From an uncultured Prevotella sp. (GTDB taxonomy: Bacteria > Bacteroidota > Bacteroidia > Bacteroidales > Bacteroidaceae): a stretch of 8,856 nt of DNA. The notes under the pieces are model-generated. The model saw only the letters and a list, made by a program, of their open reading frames with translations, was not told the origin of the DNA and searched no databases. The stretch is taken from assembly GCA_937898715.1 (NCBI GenBank), contig CALEKA010000040.1, positions 1-8,856 on the forward strand, in the 5' to 3' direction. Position numbers and translations under genes: made by a program. Of this stretch, positions 1 through 5,039 are shown in pieces. The first letter of the stretch is position 1; each line of letters starts with the position of its first letter.

Positions 1-112
1 CAAAATTCCGACTTTATACAAGGTTATACAATACGGCTTGTATGGGATGCTTACTCGGTAATAATATATGTCTACTTCTTTCTAGTCAGAAGTATTGCTT
101 AAGGCTGATGAC

Positions 113-185
113 CTATATCATTAACTCCCCATAGTCTTCATCGTGAGTGGGTAATGATGAAGACAATGGGGAGTTAATGATATAG
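113..185. repeat. 30-bp inverted repeat (long hairpin)
   Basis: The arms at 113-142 and 156-185 are complementary over 30 bases with a single A/A mismatch (133 against 165), separated by a 13-base loop. Each arm contains the core TTAACTCCCCAT or its complement. It lies about 135 bases past the gdhA stop. It could end gdhA transcription, but neither side carries a U-tract. Alternatives are a REP/MITE-like extragenic element or a transcript-stabilising hairpin. The dyad is directly visible; its function is not. Confidence 0.8.
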
Positions 186-199
186 ACCTTCAATCTGAT

Positions 200-228
200 A
201 TGATTTAAATCATTGTGATTTAAGTCAT
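200..228. promoter_or_regulatory. Two tandem FNR/CRP-like palindromes
   Basis: ATGATTTAAATCAT (200-213) is a perfect 14-bp palindrome. TGATTTAAGTCAT (216-228) repeats it with one change, at a 15-base offset. The TGAT-N4-ATCA core matches the half-site layout of FNR/CRP-family operators; this is a resemblance, not a demonstrated site. If it is functional, the regulated gene is probably outside the left edge, because gdhA reads toward this region. Confidence 0.35.
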
Positions 229-320
229 GAGATTAAGTATTTTCTGTAATGGAATTACAGCGTATTATTGGTCATTTTGCACTTCGAACAATCAGATCAA
301 TCGTATCGCGTAATGCGAAA

Positions 321-1655
321 TTATACAATACCCTGAGCCATCATAGCCTTAGCTACCTTAAGGAAGCCTGCTACGTTGGCACCACGTACATAGTTGATAT
401 AGCCATCAGGCTGTGTACCATACTTCACGCAGTTCTGATGAATGTCGTTCATGATGGTCTTCAAGCGAGCATCAACTTCTTCACGAGTCCAGCTCAAACG
501 TTCAGAGTTCTGACTCATTTCTAATCCTGATACTGCTACACCACCAGCATTGGCTGCCTTGCCTGGAGCATAGAGCAGACCTGCTTCCTGGAAGATCTTG
601 ATAGCTTCGGGAGTAGAAGGCATGTTGGCACCTTCGCTCACGGCAATAATTCCGTTGGATACCAATGCGCGTGCATCAGCTTCTTCGATCTCATCTTGTG
701 TAGCTGAAGGAAGTGCAATGTCTGCTTTCTCGTTCCAAGGACGTGCGCCTTCAACGTATTTCACGCCATACTTCTCTGCGTATTCCTTGATGCGACCACG
801 CTTTACGTTTTTCAGTTCCATAACGAATGCCAACTTGTCGGCATCAATGCCATCGGGATCGTAAATATAGCCGTTAGAATCAGACAAAGTCACAGGAATT
901 GCACCTAACTGAATCAACTTTTCTACAGTATATTGAGCTACATTGCCAGAACCGCTGACAAGCACACGCTTTCCCTTTAACTCGATACCACGAGTCTGAA
1001 GCATGTTTTCAAGGAAATAAACGTTGCCATAGCCTGTTGCTTCAGGACGGATGAGAGAACCTCCAAATTCAAGGCCCTTACCAGTAAGGACGCCTACGAA
1101 TTGGTGAGTCAACTTCTTATATTGGCCAAACATGTAGCCTACTTCGCGACCACCTACGCCTATATCGCCAGCTGGAACGTCTTCGTCAGGACCAATGTGA
1201 CGATAAAGTTCGTTGATAAATGCTTGGCAAAAACGCATTACTTCTGCATCACTCTTGCCATGAGGATTGAAATCCGAACCACCCTTAGCACCACCCATGG
1301 GAAGTGTGGTCAGTGCATTCTTGAAAGTCTGCTCGAAAGCAAGGAATTTCAGTACGGAGGGAGTTACGCTTGCATGGAAACGAATACCGCCTTTGTACGG
1401 GCCAATGGCATTGTTGTGCTGTACACGATAGCCCATGTTTACTTGCACTTTACCCTTATCATCAACCCATGTTACGCGGAATGTGATTATACGATCGGGA
1501 ATGCAAAGGCGATCTATCAGATTGGCTTGTTCAAACTCAGGATGGCGATTGTATTCCTCTTCAATGGTTCCAAGTACTTGGCTGACGGCCTGAATGTACT
1601 CAGGCTCGTTGGGGAAACGCTGTTTAAGGCGTTCTACGGTTTCTAATGCGTTCAT
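321..1655 (-). CDS. gdhA: NADP-type glutamate dehydrogenase
   Basis: This 444-residue cytoplasmic enzyme interconverts 2-oxoglutarate plus ammonium and glutamate, the main ammonium-assimilation step in gut Bacteroidales. The N-terminal catalytic domain carries KGGIRFH (K88), FKNAL (K112) and PMGGAKGGSDF with the catalytic lysine at K124, then DVPAGDIGVGGRE with the conserved Asp at D164. The C-terminal Rossmann domain has SGSGNVAQ at 234-241, followed by LSDS near 257-260, as in NADP-specific hexameric enzymes. The length equals the roughly 445-residue family norm. The ATG at 1655 (MNALETVERL) is chosen over an in-frame upstream ATG at 1721 because the family begins here and the extra 22 residues are not homologous-looking. 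No Shine-Dalgarno site is visible. It is a monocistronic leftward unit with a long leader. The cofactor assignment is inferred from family resemblance. Confidence 0.96.
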   Translation of the reverse strand: MNALETVERLKQRFPNEPEYIQAVSQVLGTIEEEYNRHPEFEQANLIDRLCIPDRIITFRVTWVDDKGKVQVNMGYRVQHNNAIGPYKGGIRFHASVTPSVLKFLAFEQTFKNALTTLPMGGAKGGSDFNPHGKSDAEVMRFCQAFINELYRHIGPDEDVPAGDIGVGGREVGYMFGQYKKLTHQFVGVLTGKGLEFGGSLIRPEATGYGNVYFLENMLQTRGIELKGKRVLVSGSGNVAQYTVEKLIQLGAIPVTLSDSNGYIYDPDGIDADKLAFVMELKNVKRGRIKEYAEKYGVKYVEGARPWNEKADIALPSATQDEIEEADARALVSNGIIAVSEGANMPSTPEAIKIFQEAGLLYAPGKAANAGGVAVSGLEMSQNSERLSWTREEVDARLKTIMNDIHQNCVKYGTQPDGYINYVRGANVAGFLKVAKAMMAQGIV

Positions 1656-1756
1656 AATATATAATAAGAGCGTTATGGTTTCGATTCTTATATACGTATT
1701 GACAACTTGCTGGAATGTCACGTATAAATTTACCTATTGCTTGAGAAAGACCTTTC

Positions 1757-1781
1757 TTTTGTACTTTCGTCTACAAAAATA
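1757..1781 (-). promoter_or_regulatory. Possible gdhA promoter/operator
   Basis: On the minus strand TATTTTTG (1774-1781) fits the Bacteroidetes -7 element TAnnTTTG, but no TTTG is found 19-21 bases upstream. It overlaps an inverted repeat TTTTGTA/TACAAAA (1757-1763 and 1772-1778, 8-base spacer). That arrangement suits a regulator binding at the start of transcription. The gdhA leader would then be about 110 bases. The element is seen; its use is inferred. Confidence 0.35.
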
Positions 1782-1812
1782 TGCATAATATTTCTTTTTG
1801 CTACTTTTATAA

Positions 1813-1842
1813 CCAAAAAAGTTTATCTTGTCTAAAACTTTT
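1813..1842 (-). terminator. Weak possible terminator of the GNAT gene
   Basis: Read leftward, AAAAGTTT(T)A pairs with TAAACTTTT around a short loop and runs into a T-rich end. The stem has only one GC pair and one bulged base, so it is weak. It sits about 80 bases past the acetyltransferase stop, a sensible place for its transcript end. Confidence 0.25.
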
Positions 1843-1920
1843 CTCGGCTTATACTTTAATTTGATAGTTGCAGTTTGCGAAATATACGTTTATCGAAGGG
1901 GCTGTACATATTGTAACTTT

Positions 1921-2403
1921 CTAATTGAATCTCATATTGCTCATATAGTCTGTCCACTCCATCAGAATATCGCACCGTTCGTATGCATTTCCTTGGAGGG
2001 GCTTCTCTTTAAATCCCACGCTACGATATAGCGCGATTGATGCTTCAAGATGGGTGTTCCCTTCCAGAAAAATGCGTTTTATTCCATGCTGTTTAGCATA
2101 ATCCAAGAGATTATGTACTAATTTATGACCGATGTGTAAACCTTGAAATTGTGGAGATACAGCCATTTTGGCTAGTTCATATGTGTCATCTAAAACATGG
2201 TGTTTCAGTGCACAACAACCCACTACATTATTGTCATCAGTCAGTGCAAAGAATATTTGCCCGCCATCCTTTATGATGTCCTTTACATGAGAGAATGTCT
2301 CTATATCAGAGGGTTCTATACGAAAGTATGTTTCTATCCATTGCTTATTTAATCGAATGAAATCATACTCATATTCTGGGCGATAAGTAGTAATATGTAT
2401 CAT
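1921..2403 (-). CDS. GNAT family N-acetyltransferase
   Basis: A 160-residue single-domain GNAT protein that should transfer an acetyl group from acetyl-CoA to an amine; the substrate cannot be read from the sequence. Motif A is clear: ELAKMAVSPQFQGLHIGHKL (76-95) holds the Q-x-x-G-x-G-like pyrophosphate-binding loop at 87-92. The C-terminal motif B region LEASIALYRSVGF (119-131) has the usual LY..GF signature. The mid-region VVGCCALKHH (60-69) fits the central beta strand. Length is normal for the family. The start at ATG 2403 agrees with a -7 element about 40 bases upstream. It is a lone leftward gene behind gdhA, with 265 bases between them, so co-transcription is possible but not needed. 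It could be a small-molecule detoxifying or a protein-modifying enzyme. Confidence 0.85.
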   Translation of the reverse strand: MIHITTYRPEYEYDFIRLNKQWIETYFRIEPSDIETFSHVKDIIKDGGQIFFALTDDNNVVGCCALKHHVLDDTYELAKMAVSPQFQGLHIGHKLVHNLLDYAKQHGIKRIFLEGNTHLEASIALYRSVGFKEKPLQGNAYERCDILMEWTDYMSNMRFN

Positions 2404-2440
2404 TTATCTATATAATTTAGGCTTCTAAAGTTGTCACGAA

Positions 2441-2474
2441 CAAAAGTAGCATGATTTTTCTTTACTGATGCTAC
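2441..2474 (-). promoter_or_regulatory. Promoter of the GNAT gene with flanking dyad
   Basis: On the minus strand TACTTTTG (2441-2448) matches TAnnTTTG, about 38 bases upstream of the ATG. No good TTTG lies at the -33 position. The -7 element overlaps one arm of an inverted repeat, GTAGCAT (2446-2452) and ATGCTAC (2468-2474), with a 15-base spacer. A regulator binding this dyad would block or assist the promoter. The dyad is seen; regulation is inferred. Confidence 0.5.
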
Positions 2475-2680
2475 CATTATTGTGGTATTTCTATATAGAT
2501 GGGAGTGTGAGCATCGTAGGTAACACATTTCCACAAGTTGGTAACGCATTTATACACCATAATATCGAGGCCAGTGATGCATTACTGTCAAGGTTGGAAT
2601 GCGATGTTTACGAGGGGTATTTGTGGCTTCCATAGTTGCTAAAGAATACTCTGAGTATGTAGGTTTGCTGAAAACCAAAA

Positions 2681-2720
2681 GAAAAAAGGTTACATGATAG
2701 ATTGTATCACATAACCTTTA
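2681..2720 (-). terminator. Intrinsic terminator of the SRP RNA-tRNA-Thr transcript
   Basis: The arms at 2685-2699 and 2705-2719 form a 15-bp stem with a 5-base loop. Read on the minus strand, the two non-Watson-Crick positions are G-U wobbles, while on the plus strand they are A/C mismatches. The stem ends in a run of six T, also only on the minus strand. Orientation is therefore clearly leftward, about 36 bases past the tRNA 3' end. Confidence 0.85.
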
Positions 2721-2755
2721 ATTCTGTAAAGTCTTGCAGTGTGCAAGTTCTTTTG

Positions 2756-2829
2756 AGCCTCTTGTCGGATTCGAACCAACGACCCCGAGATTACAAATCA
2801 CGTGCTCTGGCCAACTGAGCTAAAGAGGC
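2756..2829 (-). tRNA. tRNA-Thr (anticodon TGT)
   Basis: A complete 74-base cloverleaf: a 7-bp acceptor stem GCCTCTT/AAGAGGC, D arm GCTC/GAGC, anticodon stem CGTGA/TCTCG with one T/T mismatch, loop TTTGTAA giving anticodon TGT at 2793-2795, and T arm GTTGG-TTCGAAT-CCGAC. Discriminator base T is at 2756. The 3' CCA is not encoded, so it must be added after transcription. It reads ACA and, by wobble, other Thr codons. It lies 3 bases downstream of the SRP RNA on the same transcript, so its 5' end must be made by RNase P cleavage close to the SRP 3' end. Confidence 0.95.
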
Positions 2830-2832
2830 GGG

Positions 2833-2930
2833 TGGGTAAGCTAACTGTATCGCGCCGCTACAACCAACAACCTTTGCTGCGGTCAAGCCCTGGAGGATTC
2901 GAAGGGAGCTGGCCGTACAGCACTTACCCA
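2833..2930 (-). ncRNA. ffs: Small signal recognition particle RNA (4.5S-like)
   Basis: A 98-base RNA that should fold into one long hairpin and bind Ffh for co-translational membrane targeting. The ends pair perfectly (TGGGTAAG with CTTACCCA, 8 bp), followed by CTGTA/TACAG, GCC/GGC and GCT/AGC. The diagnostic helix 8 reads CCAGGGCUUGACCGCAGCAAAGG (2871-2893): CAGG and AGCAA are separated by exactly 10 bases, as in other bacterial SRP RNAs (CAGG-GCC-GGAA-GGC-AGCAA). The apical loop is unusual, UGAC or the hexaloop UUGACC, in place of GGAA. Orientation is supported by the promoter at 2983-3014 and the terminator at 2681-2720. The exact ends are inferred from the pairing. An unrelated structured RNA is the main alternative. 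Confidence 0.8.
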
Positions 2931-2932
2931 TG

Positions 2933-2946
2933 TAAAAGATCTTTTA
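2933..2946. repeat. 14-bp perfect palindrome in the SRP RNA leader
   Basis: TAAAAGATCTTTTA lies just upstream of the mature SRP RNA 5' end, inside the predicted primary transcript (start near 2977). It could mark a processing site or simply separate the leader from the SRP fold. Nothing shows which. Confidence 0.4.
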
Positions 2947-2982
2947 ATCTGCTCAAGGCAGCCTTTATCTTTTTAGCGTGTG

Positions 2983-3014
2983 CAAAGGTATGCTTTTTTT
3001 CAATACGAGCAAAA
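2983..3014 (-). promoter_or_regulatory. Promoter of the SRP RNA-tRNA-Thr unit
   Basis: On the minus strand TTTTG (3010-3014), a 19-base spacer and TACCTTTG (2983-2990) give an almost ideal Bacteroidetes primary-sigma promoter. Transcription should start near 2977, about 47 bases before the SRP RNA. The strength fits a stable RNA gene. Confidence 0.85.
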
Positions 3015-3075
3015 TAAAATAGAGCTTTTCTTGTTTTTGACGTACAAATAGATGAACTTTTCCTATAATAATTCT

Positions 3076-3083
3076 TACCTTTG
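3076..3083 (+). promoter_or_regulatory. Candidate promoter of the ECF sigma operon
   Basis: TACCTTTG matches the -7 consensus TAnnTTTG exactly, but the expected -33 TTTG is absent near 3053-3057. That gap is compatible with a weak or activator-dependent promoter. The leader to the first ATG (3242) would be about 150 bases. It includes a short dyad TGAAGG-c-CCTTCA at 3185-3197. An autoregulated ECF promoter elsewhere in the leader cannot be excluded. Confidence 0.5.
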
Positions 3084-3241
3084 ACGAAAAATCTGCTGAG
3101 AATAATCTATTGTAGTCATCAATGAGAATATGGAATTATTTTAAAAAAAGATTTTACTTCCGTGTGTTTAAAAGGTCGTATAGATGAAGGCCCTTCAAAA
3201 GACAAAACAAAAGGTTGTATCTTCTAAAAAAAACAACGATT

Positions 3242-3610
3242 ATGAAAGCTAAAATGAATATCTTGAGAGCAATGTTTATTGCAGTAGTAGCATTATTCTC
3301 TTCAAGCGCCTTTGCGCAGCATCGCTATTATCATAAGGGACAATTCCATTCAAACCGATCTGCTCGGAAGGTCATCGTGGTTCGCCCAACCACAGTGGTT
3401 GATATCACCTATAGATTGAGCAAGCAAGATCGCTTGGATATGGCGTTAGCTTATATAAGGGCTCATAAAGCGCTTAGTATATCTCAATATAGTAAAATTA
3501 CAGGATTGAAAATTGCAACCGCTGAAGCTGAACTTGATGCCTTTGCTGTCAGCCATAGCAACCCTATAAAAATGGTAATAAATGGTAAGAAGAAACTGTA
3601 TGTGGTATGA
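3242..3610 (+). CDS. Small exported protein with winged-helix-like C-terminal half
   Basis: A 122-residue protein of unrecognised family. Residues 1-25 form a signal peptide (KAKMNILRA, a hydrophobic core, then SSAFA before Q26), so it should reach the periplasm. Residues 26-55 are basic (HRYYHKGQFHSNRSARKV). Residues 60-122 resemble a winged helix: a first helix (KQDRLDMALAYIRAH), a helix-turn-helix-like pair ISQYSKITGLKIATAEAELDAF, and a terminal beta hairpin IKMVINGKKKLYVV as the wing. Such domains usually bind DNA in the cytoplasm, so a periplasmic one may act in protein-protein contact. The ATG at 3242 is chosen over an in-frame TTG at 3215 because the signal peptide begins there. Its stop overlaps the next start (ATGA), implying translational coupling to the sigma gene. 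Confidence 0.8.
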   Translation: MKAKMNILRAMFIAVVALFSSSAFAQHRYYHKGQFHSNRSARKVIVVRPTTVVDITYRLSKQDRLDMALAYIRAHKALSISQYSKITGLKIATAEAELDAFAVSHSNPIKMVINGKKKLYVV

Positions 3611-4146
3611 CAATAGATGATAAGGTTATCATACGAGCTATTCGTGAAAGAGCAGAATCAGGGTTTCGGCTTCTGATGCAGAAGTACAAACAGCCTATAT
3701 ATTGGCATATACGTCGATTGGTAGTAGCTCATGACGATGCAGAAGACGCTACACAAGAAACGTTTGTAAGAATATTTCGTTCTTTCGACAAATTCAGAGA
3801 GGAAGATTCTTTTCGCGGTTGGATATTTCGAATAGCTACTAATGAAGCGCTTCGGCAAATTACTTCTCAAAGGCGAGAAATGATCCCTTGGGACGAATCT
3901 GATAGCCAAACAAATCTCATCATGGCAGACTCTTATGTGGATTATTCAGACCTGGAATCTGTGAAGTTGCAAAAGGCAATTCTTTCTCTACCGCCCAAAC
4001 AGCAGATAACTTTCAACCTCAGATATTACGATGAACTCAGTTATGAGGAGATCGCAGAAGTAACAGACTCTACTGCATCAGCAGCTAAGATGAACTTCCA
4101 TATTGCAAAGGAGAAAATAATCAAGTATATGAATGCTAACGATTAA
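3607..4146 (+). CDS. ECF-type RNA polymerase sigma factor (RpoE-like)
   Basis: A 179-residue group IV sigma factor. Region 2 spans about 18-92, with the core-binding and -10-recognition segment DAEDATQETFVRIFRSFDKF (44-63) and DSFRGWIFRIATNEALRQ (67-84). A variable linker (91-118) follows. Region 4 is about 120-174: LQKAILSLPPKQQITFNLRYYDELSYEEIAEVTDSTASAAKMNFHIAKEKI, which contains the -35-binding helix-turn-helix. Length is typical, and no extra C-terminal domain (as in ECF41 types) is present. The start overlaps the upstream stop by ATGA. The gene immediately downstream encodes a single-pass membrane protein, the usual position for an anti-sigma factor. It probably directs a small envelope regulon that may include its own operon; the signal is unknown. 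Confidence 0.93.
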   Translation: MTIDDKVIIRAIRERAESGFRLLMQKYKQPIYWHIRRLVVAHDDAEDATQETFVRIFRSFDKFREEDSFRGWIFRIATNEALRQITSQRREMIPWDESDSQTNLIMADSYVDYSDLESVKLQKAILSLPPKQQITFNLRYYDELSYEEIAEVTDSTASAAKMNFHIAKEKIIKYMNAND

Positions 4147-4153
4147 TAAAGCA

Positions 4154-4549
4154 ATGAGTAAAGAATTTGAATTTGATAAAATAGGTAAGCGCATGCCTTA
4201 CACTACTCCCAATGGTTTTTTTGAACATCTTGAAGATAACATATGGGAAAAGATAAAAGATGATTCTAAAAAACAAGAAGAGATTCATCCCGCAATAACG
4301 ACAGAGAAGCACTTCGTTAGGCAATTGTCAAAGCCGCGTATTCTCGTACGAAGTATAATAGCAGTGGCAGCATCGATTGTCATAGCATTTGTTGTACGAG
4401 CGAATTTGCCAAAGCCAAACAATGCTTCAATTGGCGATGTTGATAGAGCTTTTAGTCAACTCACGACTGATGATCAGACCTATTTGTTGGATGTCTATCA
4501 AGATGATATTTTTATAGACGAAACTACAGATCAAGCATTTCAAGAATAA
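4154..4549 (+). CDS. Single-pass membrane protein, probable anti-sigma factor
   Basis: 131 residues. The cytoplasmic N-terminal part carries RMPYTTPNGFFEHLEDNIWEKI (13-34), a 'MPYxxPxGFF' motif that I associate with Bacteroidales proteins encoded right after ECF sigma genes. One membrane segment lies at about 64-82 (LVRSIIAVAASIVIAFVV), preceded by basic residues, which puts the N terminus inside. The roughly 48-residue C-terminal tail is acidic and periplasmic (DVYQDDIFIDETTDQ). It lacks a recognisable zinc-binding anti-sigma HxxxCxxC motif. The ATG at 4154 is preferred because it begins the conserved-looking region 7 bases after the sigma stop. An in-frame ATG at 4133 would add seven residues and overlap the sigma gene by 14 bases. 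The anti-sigma role is inferred from position and topology. Confidence 0.75.
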   Translation: MSKEFEFDKIGKRMPYTTPNGFFEHLEDNIWEKIKDDSKKQEEIHPAITTEKHFVRQLSKPRILVRSIIAVAASIVIAFVVRANLPKPNNASIGDVDRAFSQLTTDDQTYLLDVYQDDIFIDETTDQAFQE

Positions 4550-4568
4550 CAATATATAATAGGAAAAT

Positions 4569-5027
4569 ATGAAACACTTAATCAGATTATTCATCATTGC
4601 ACTGACGATGATTGTATCTTGCACTACTGTTTATGCGCAGCAGTCTACATCGCAAAGCACGACATCAAAGCAGCGTATATCGCGAGAGCAACTTGCAGAA
4701 GTGCAAGCGCGTCACATTGCTCAAGAGTTGGCATTTAGTAATACGATTACTGCGAAATTTGTGAGGACGTATTGTAATTGCCAAAAGGAAATTTGGGCAT
4801 TGGGACCTCGTTCGAAATCAAGCAAACGAGGAATGTCTGAACAAGACAATGAAGAACGTATCAGACAACGTTTCGCAATGAGCGAGAAGATTCTTGCCAT
4901 TCGTCAGAAATATTACAAAGAGTATTCTAAGTTTCTCACTCAAGCGCAGATAGAAAGGGTGTATGAGTTGGAACGTAAAATGATGAATCGCCTCTCTCAA
5001 AAGCATCGCAGAGTAAATCATAATTAA
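4569..5027 (+). CDS. Exported Spy/CpxP-like helical protein (LTxxQ)
   Basis: A 152-residue exported protein with a signal peptide of about 23 residues (MKHLIRLFIIALTMIVSC...VYA before QQ). Cys18 inside the signal gives a possible lipoprotein site, but SPase I cleavage after VYA looks as likely. The mature part is almost all charged helix. It ends with ILAIRQKYYKEYSKFLTQAQIERVYELERKMMNRL (108-142), and LTQAQ at 123-127 matches the LTxxQ signature of the Spy/CpxP/ZraP periplasmic chaperones and stress sensors. Two cysteines, C69 and C71, sit in TYCNCQKE and could bind metal or form a disulfide. It starts 19 bases after the probable anti-sigma gene, with AGGA 5 bases before its ATG. It probably senses or buffers envelope stress, feeding back on the sigma pair. 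The family match is by motif and layout only. Confidence 0.75.
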   Translation: MKHLIRLFIIALTMIVSCTTVYAQQSTSQSTTSKQRISREQLAEVQARHIAQELAFSNTITAKFVRTYCNCQKEIWALGPRSKSSKRGMSEQDNEERIRQRFAMSEKILAIRQKYYKEYSKFLTQAQIERVYELERKMMNRLSQKHRRVNHN

Positions 5028-5039
5028 ATAGTACGACTT

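Larger units (their letters stand above)
1..320. other. Non-coding region downstream of gdhA
   Basis: I see no credible gene in these 320 bases. The region holds two 8-base direct repeats TTATACAA (14-21 and 24-31, one helical turn apart), a 30-bp inverted repeat, two tandem TGATTTAA(A/G)TCA palindromes, and a small hairpin CTGTAAT-gga-ATTACAG (244-260). The 11-mer TTATACAATAC occurs both at 24-34 and over the gdhA stop codon (321-331); in AT-rich DNA this may be chance. No hairpin followed by a clear U-tract is present for gdhA termination. Confidence 0.7.
2404..2755. other. Intergenic region between GNAT gene and tRNA-Thr
   Basis: About 350 bases without a gene. It holds the GNAT promoter at its left end and the tRNA terminator at its right end. 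Between them are two direct repeats GGTAAC(A/G)CATTT (2519-2530 and 2540-2551, 21 bases apart), of unknown meaning, and a small dyad ATACT-ctg-AGTAT near 2647-2659. I see nothing else I can assign. Confidence 0.6.

Noticed and set aside
1101..1646. A 181-codon plus-strand frame opposite gdhA
   Set aside because: It is antisense to a highly conserved enzyme whose reading frame explains the codon pattern.
1656..1721. N-terminal extension of gdhA to an upstream ATG
   Set aside because: The extra 22 residues have no family counterpart, and the 444-residue form already has the normal length.
1761..1768. Plus-strand promoter-like sequence around TACTTTCG
   Set aside because: It would drive transcription rightward into the 3' ends of leftward genes, with no plus-strand gene to serve. 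The match is likely a by-product of the inverted repeat there.
2831..2930. A plus-strand SRP-like reading (GGTCAAG then GAAGGGAGC)
   Set aside because: The strands resemble helix 8 but would enclose a 13-base loop. A plus-strand transcript would have to start inside the tRNA gene, where no promoter exists. The minus-strand reading has the correct 10-base spacing, a consensus promoter and an oriented terminator.
2802..3017. A 71-codon plus-strand open frame
   Set aside because: It runs antisense across the tRNA, the SRP RNA and their promoter, and its product has no protein-like features.
3215..3241. TTG start for the first gene of the sigma operon
   Set aside because: The ATG at 3242 opens directly into a well-formed signal peptide; the extra nine residues would disturb it.
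4133..4153. Earlier ATG for the probable anti-sigma gene
   Set aside because: It would overlap the sigma gene and add seven residues outside the conserved-looking region. It remains possible but less likely.
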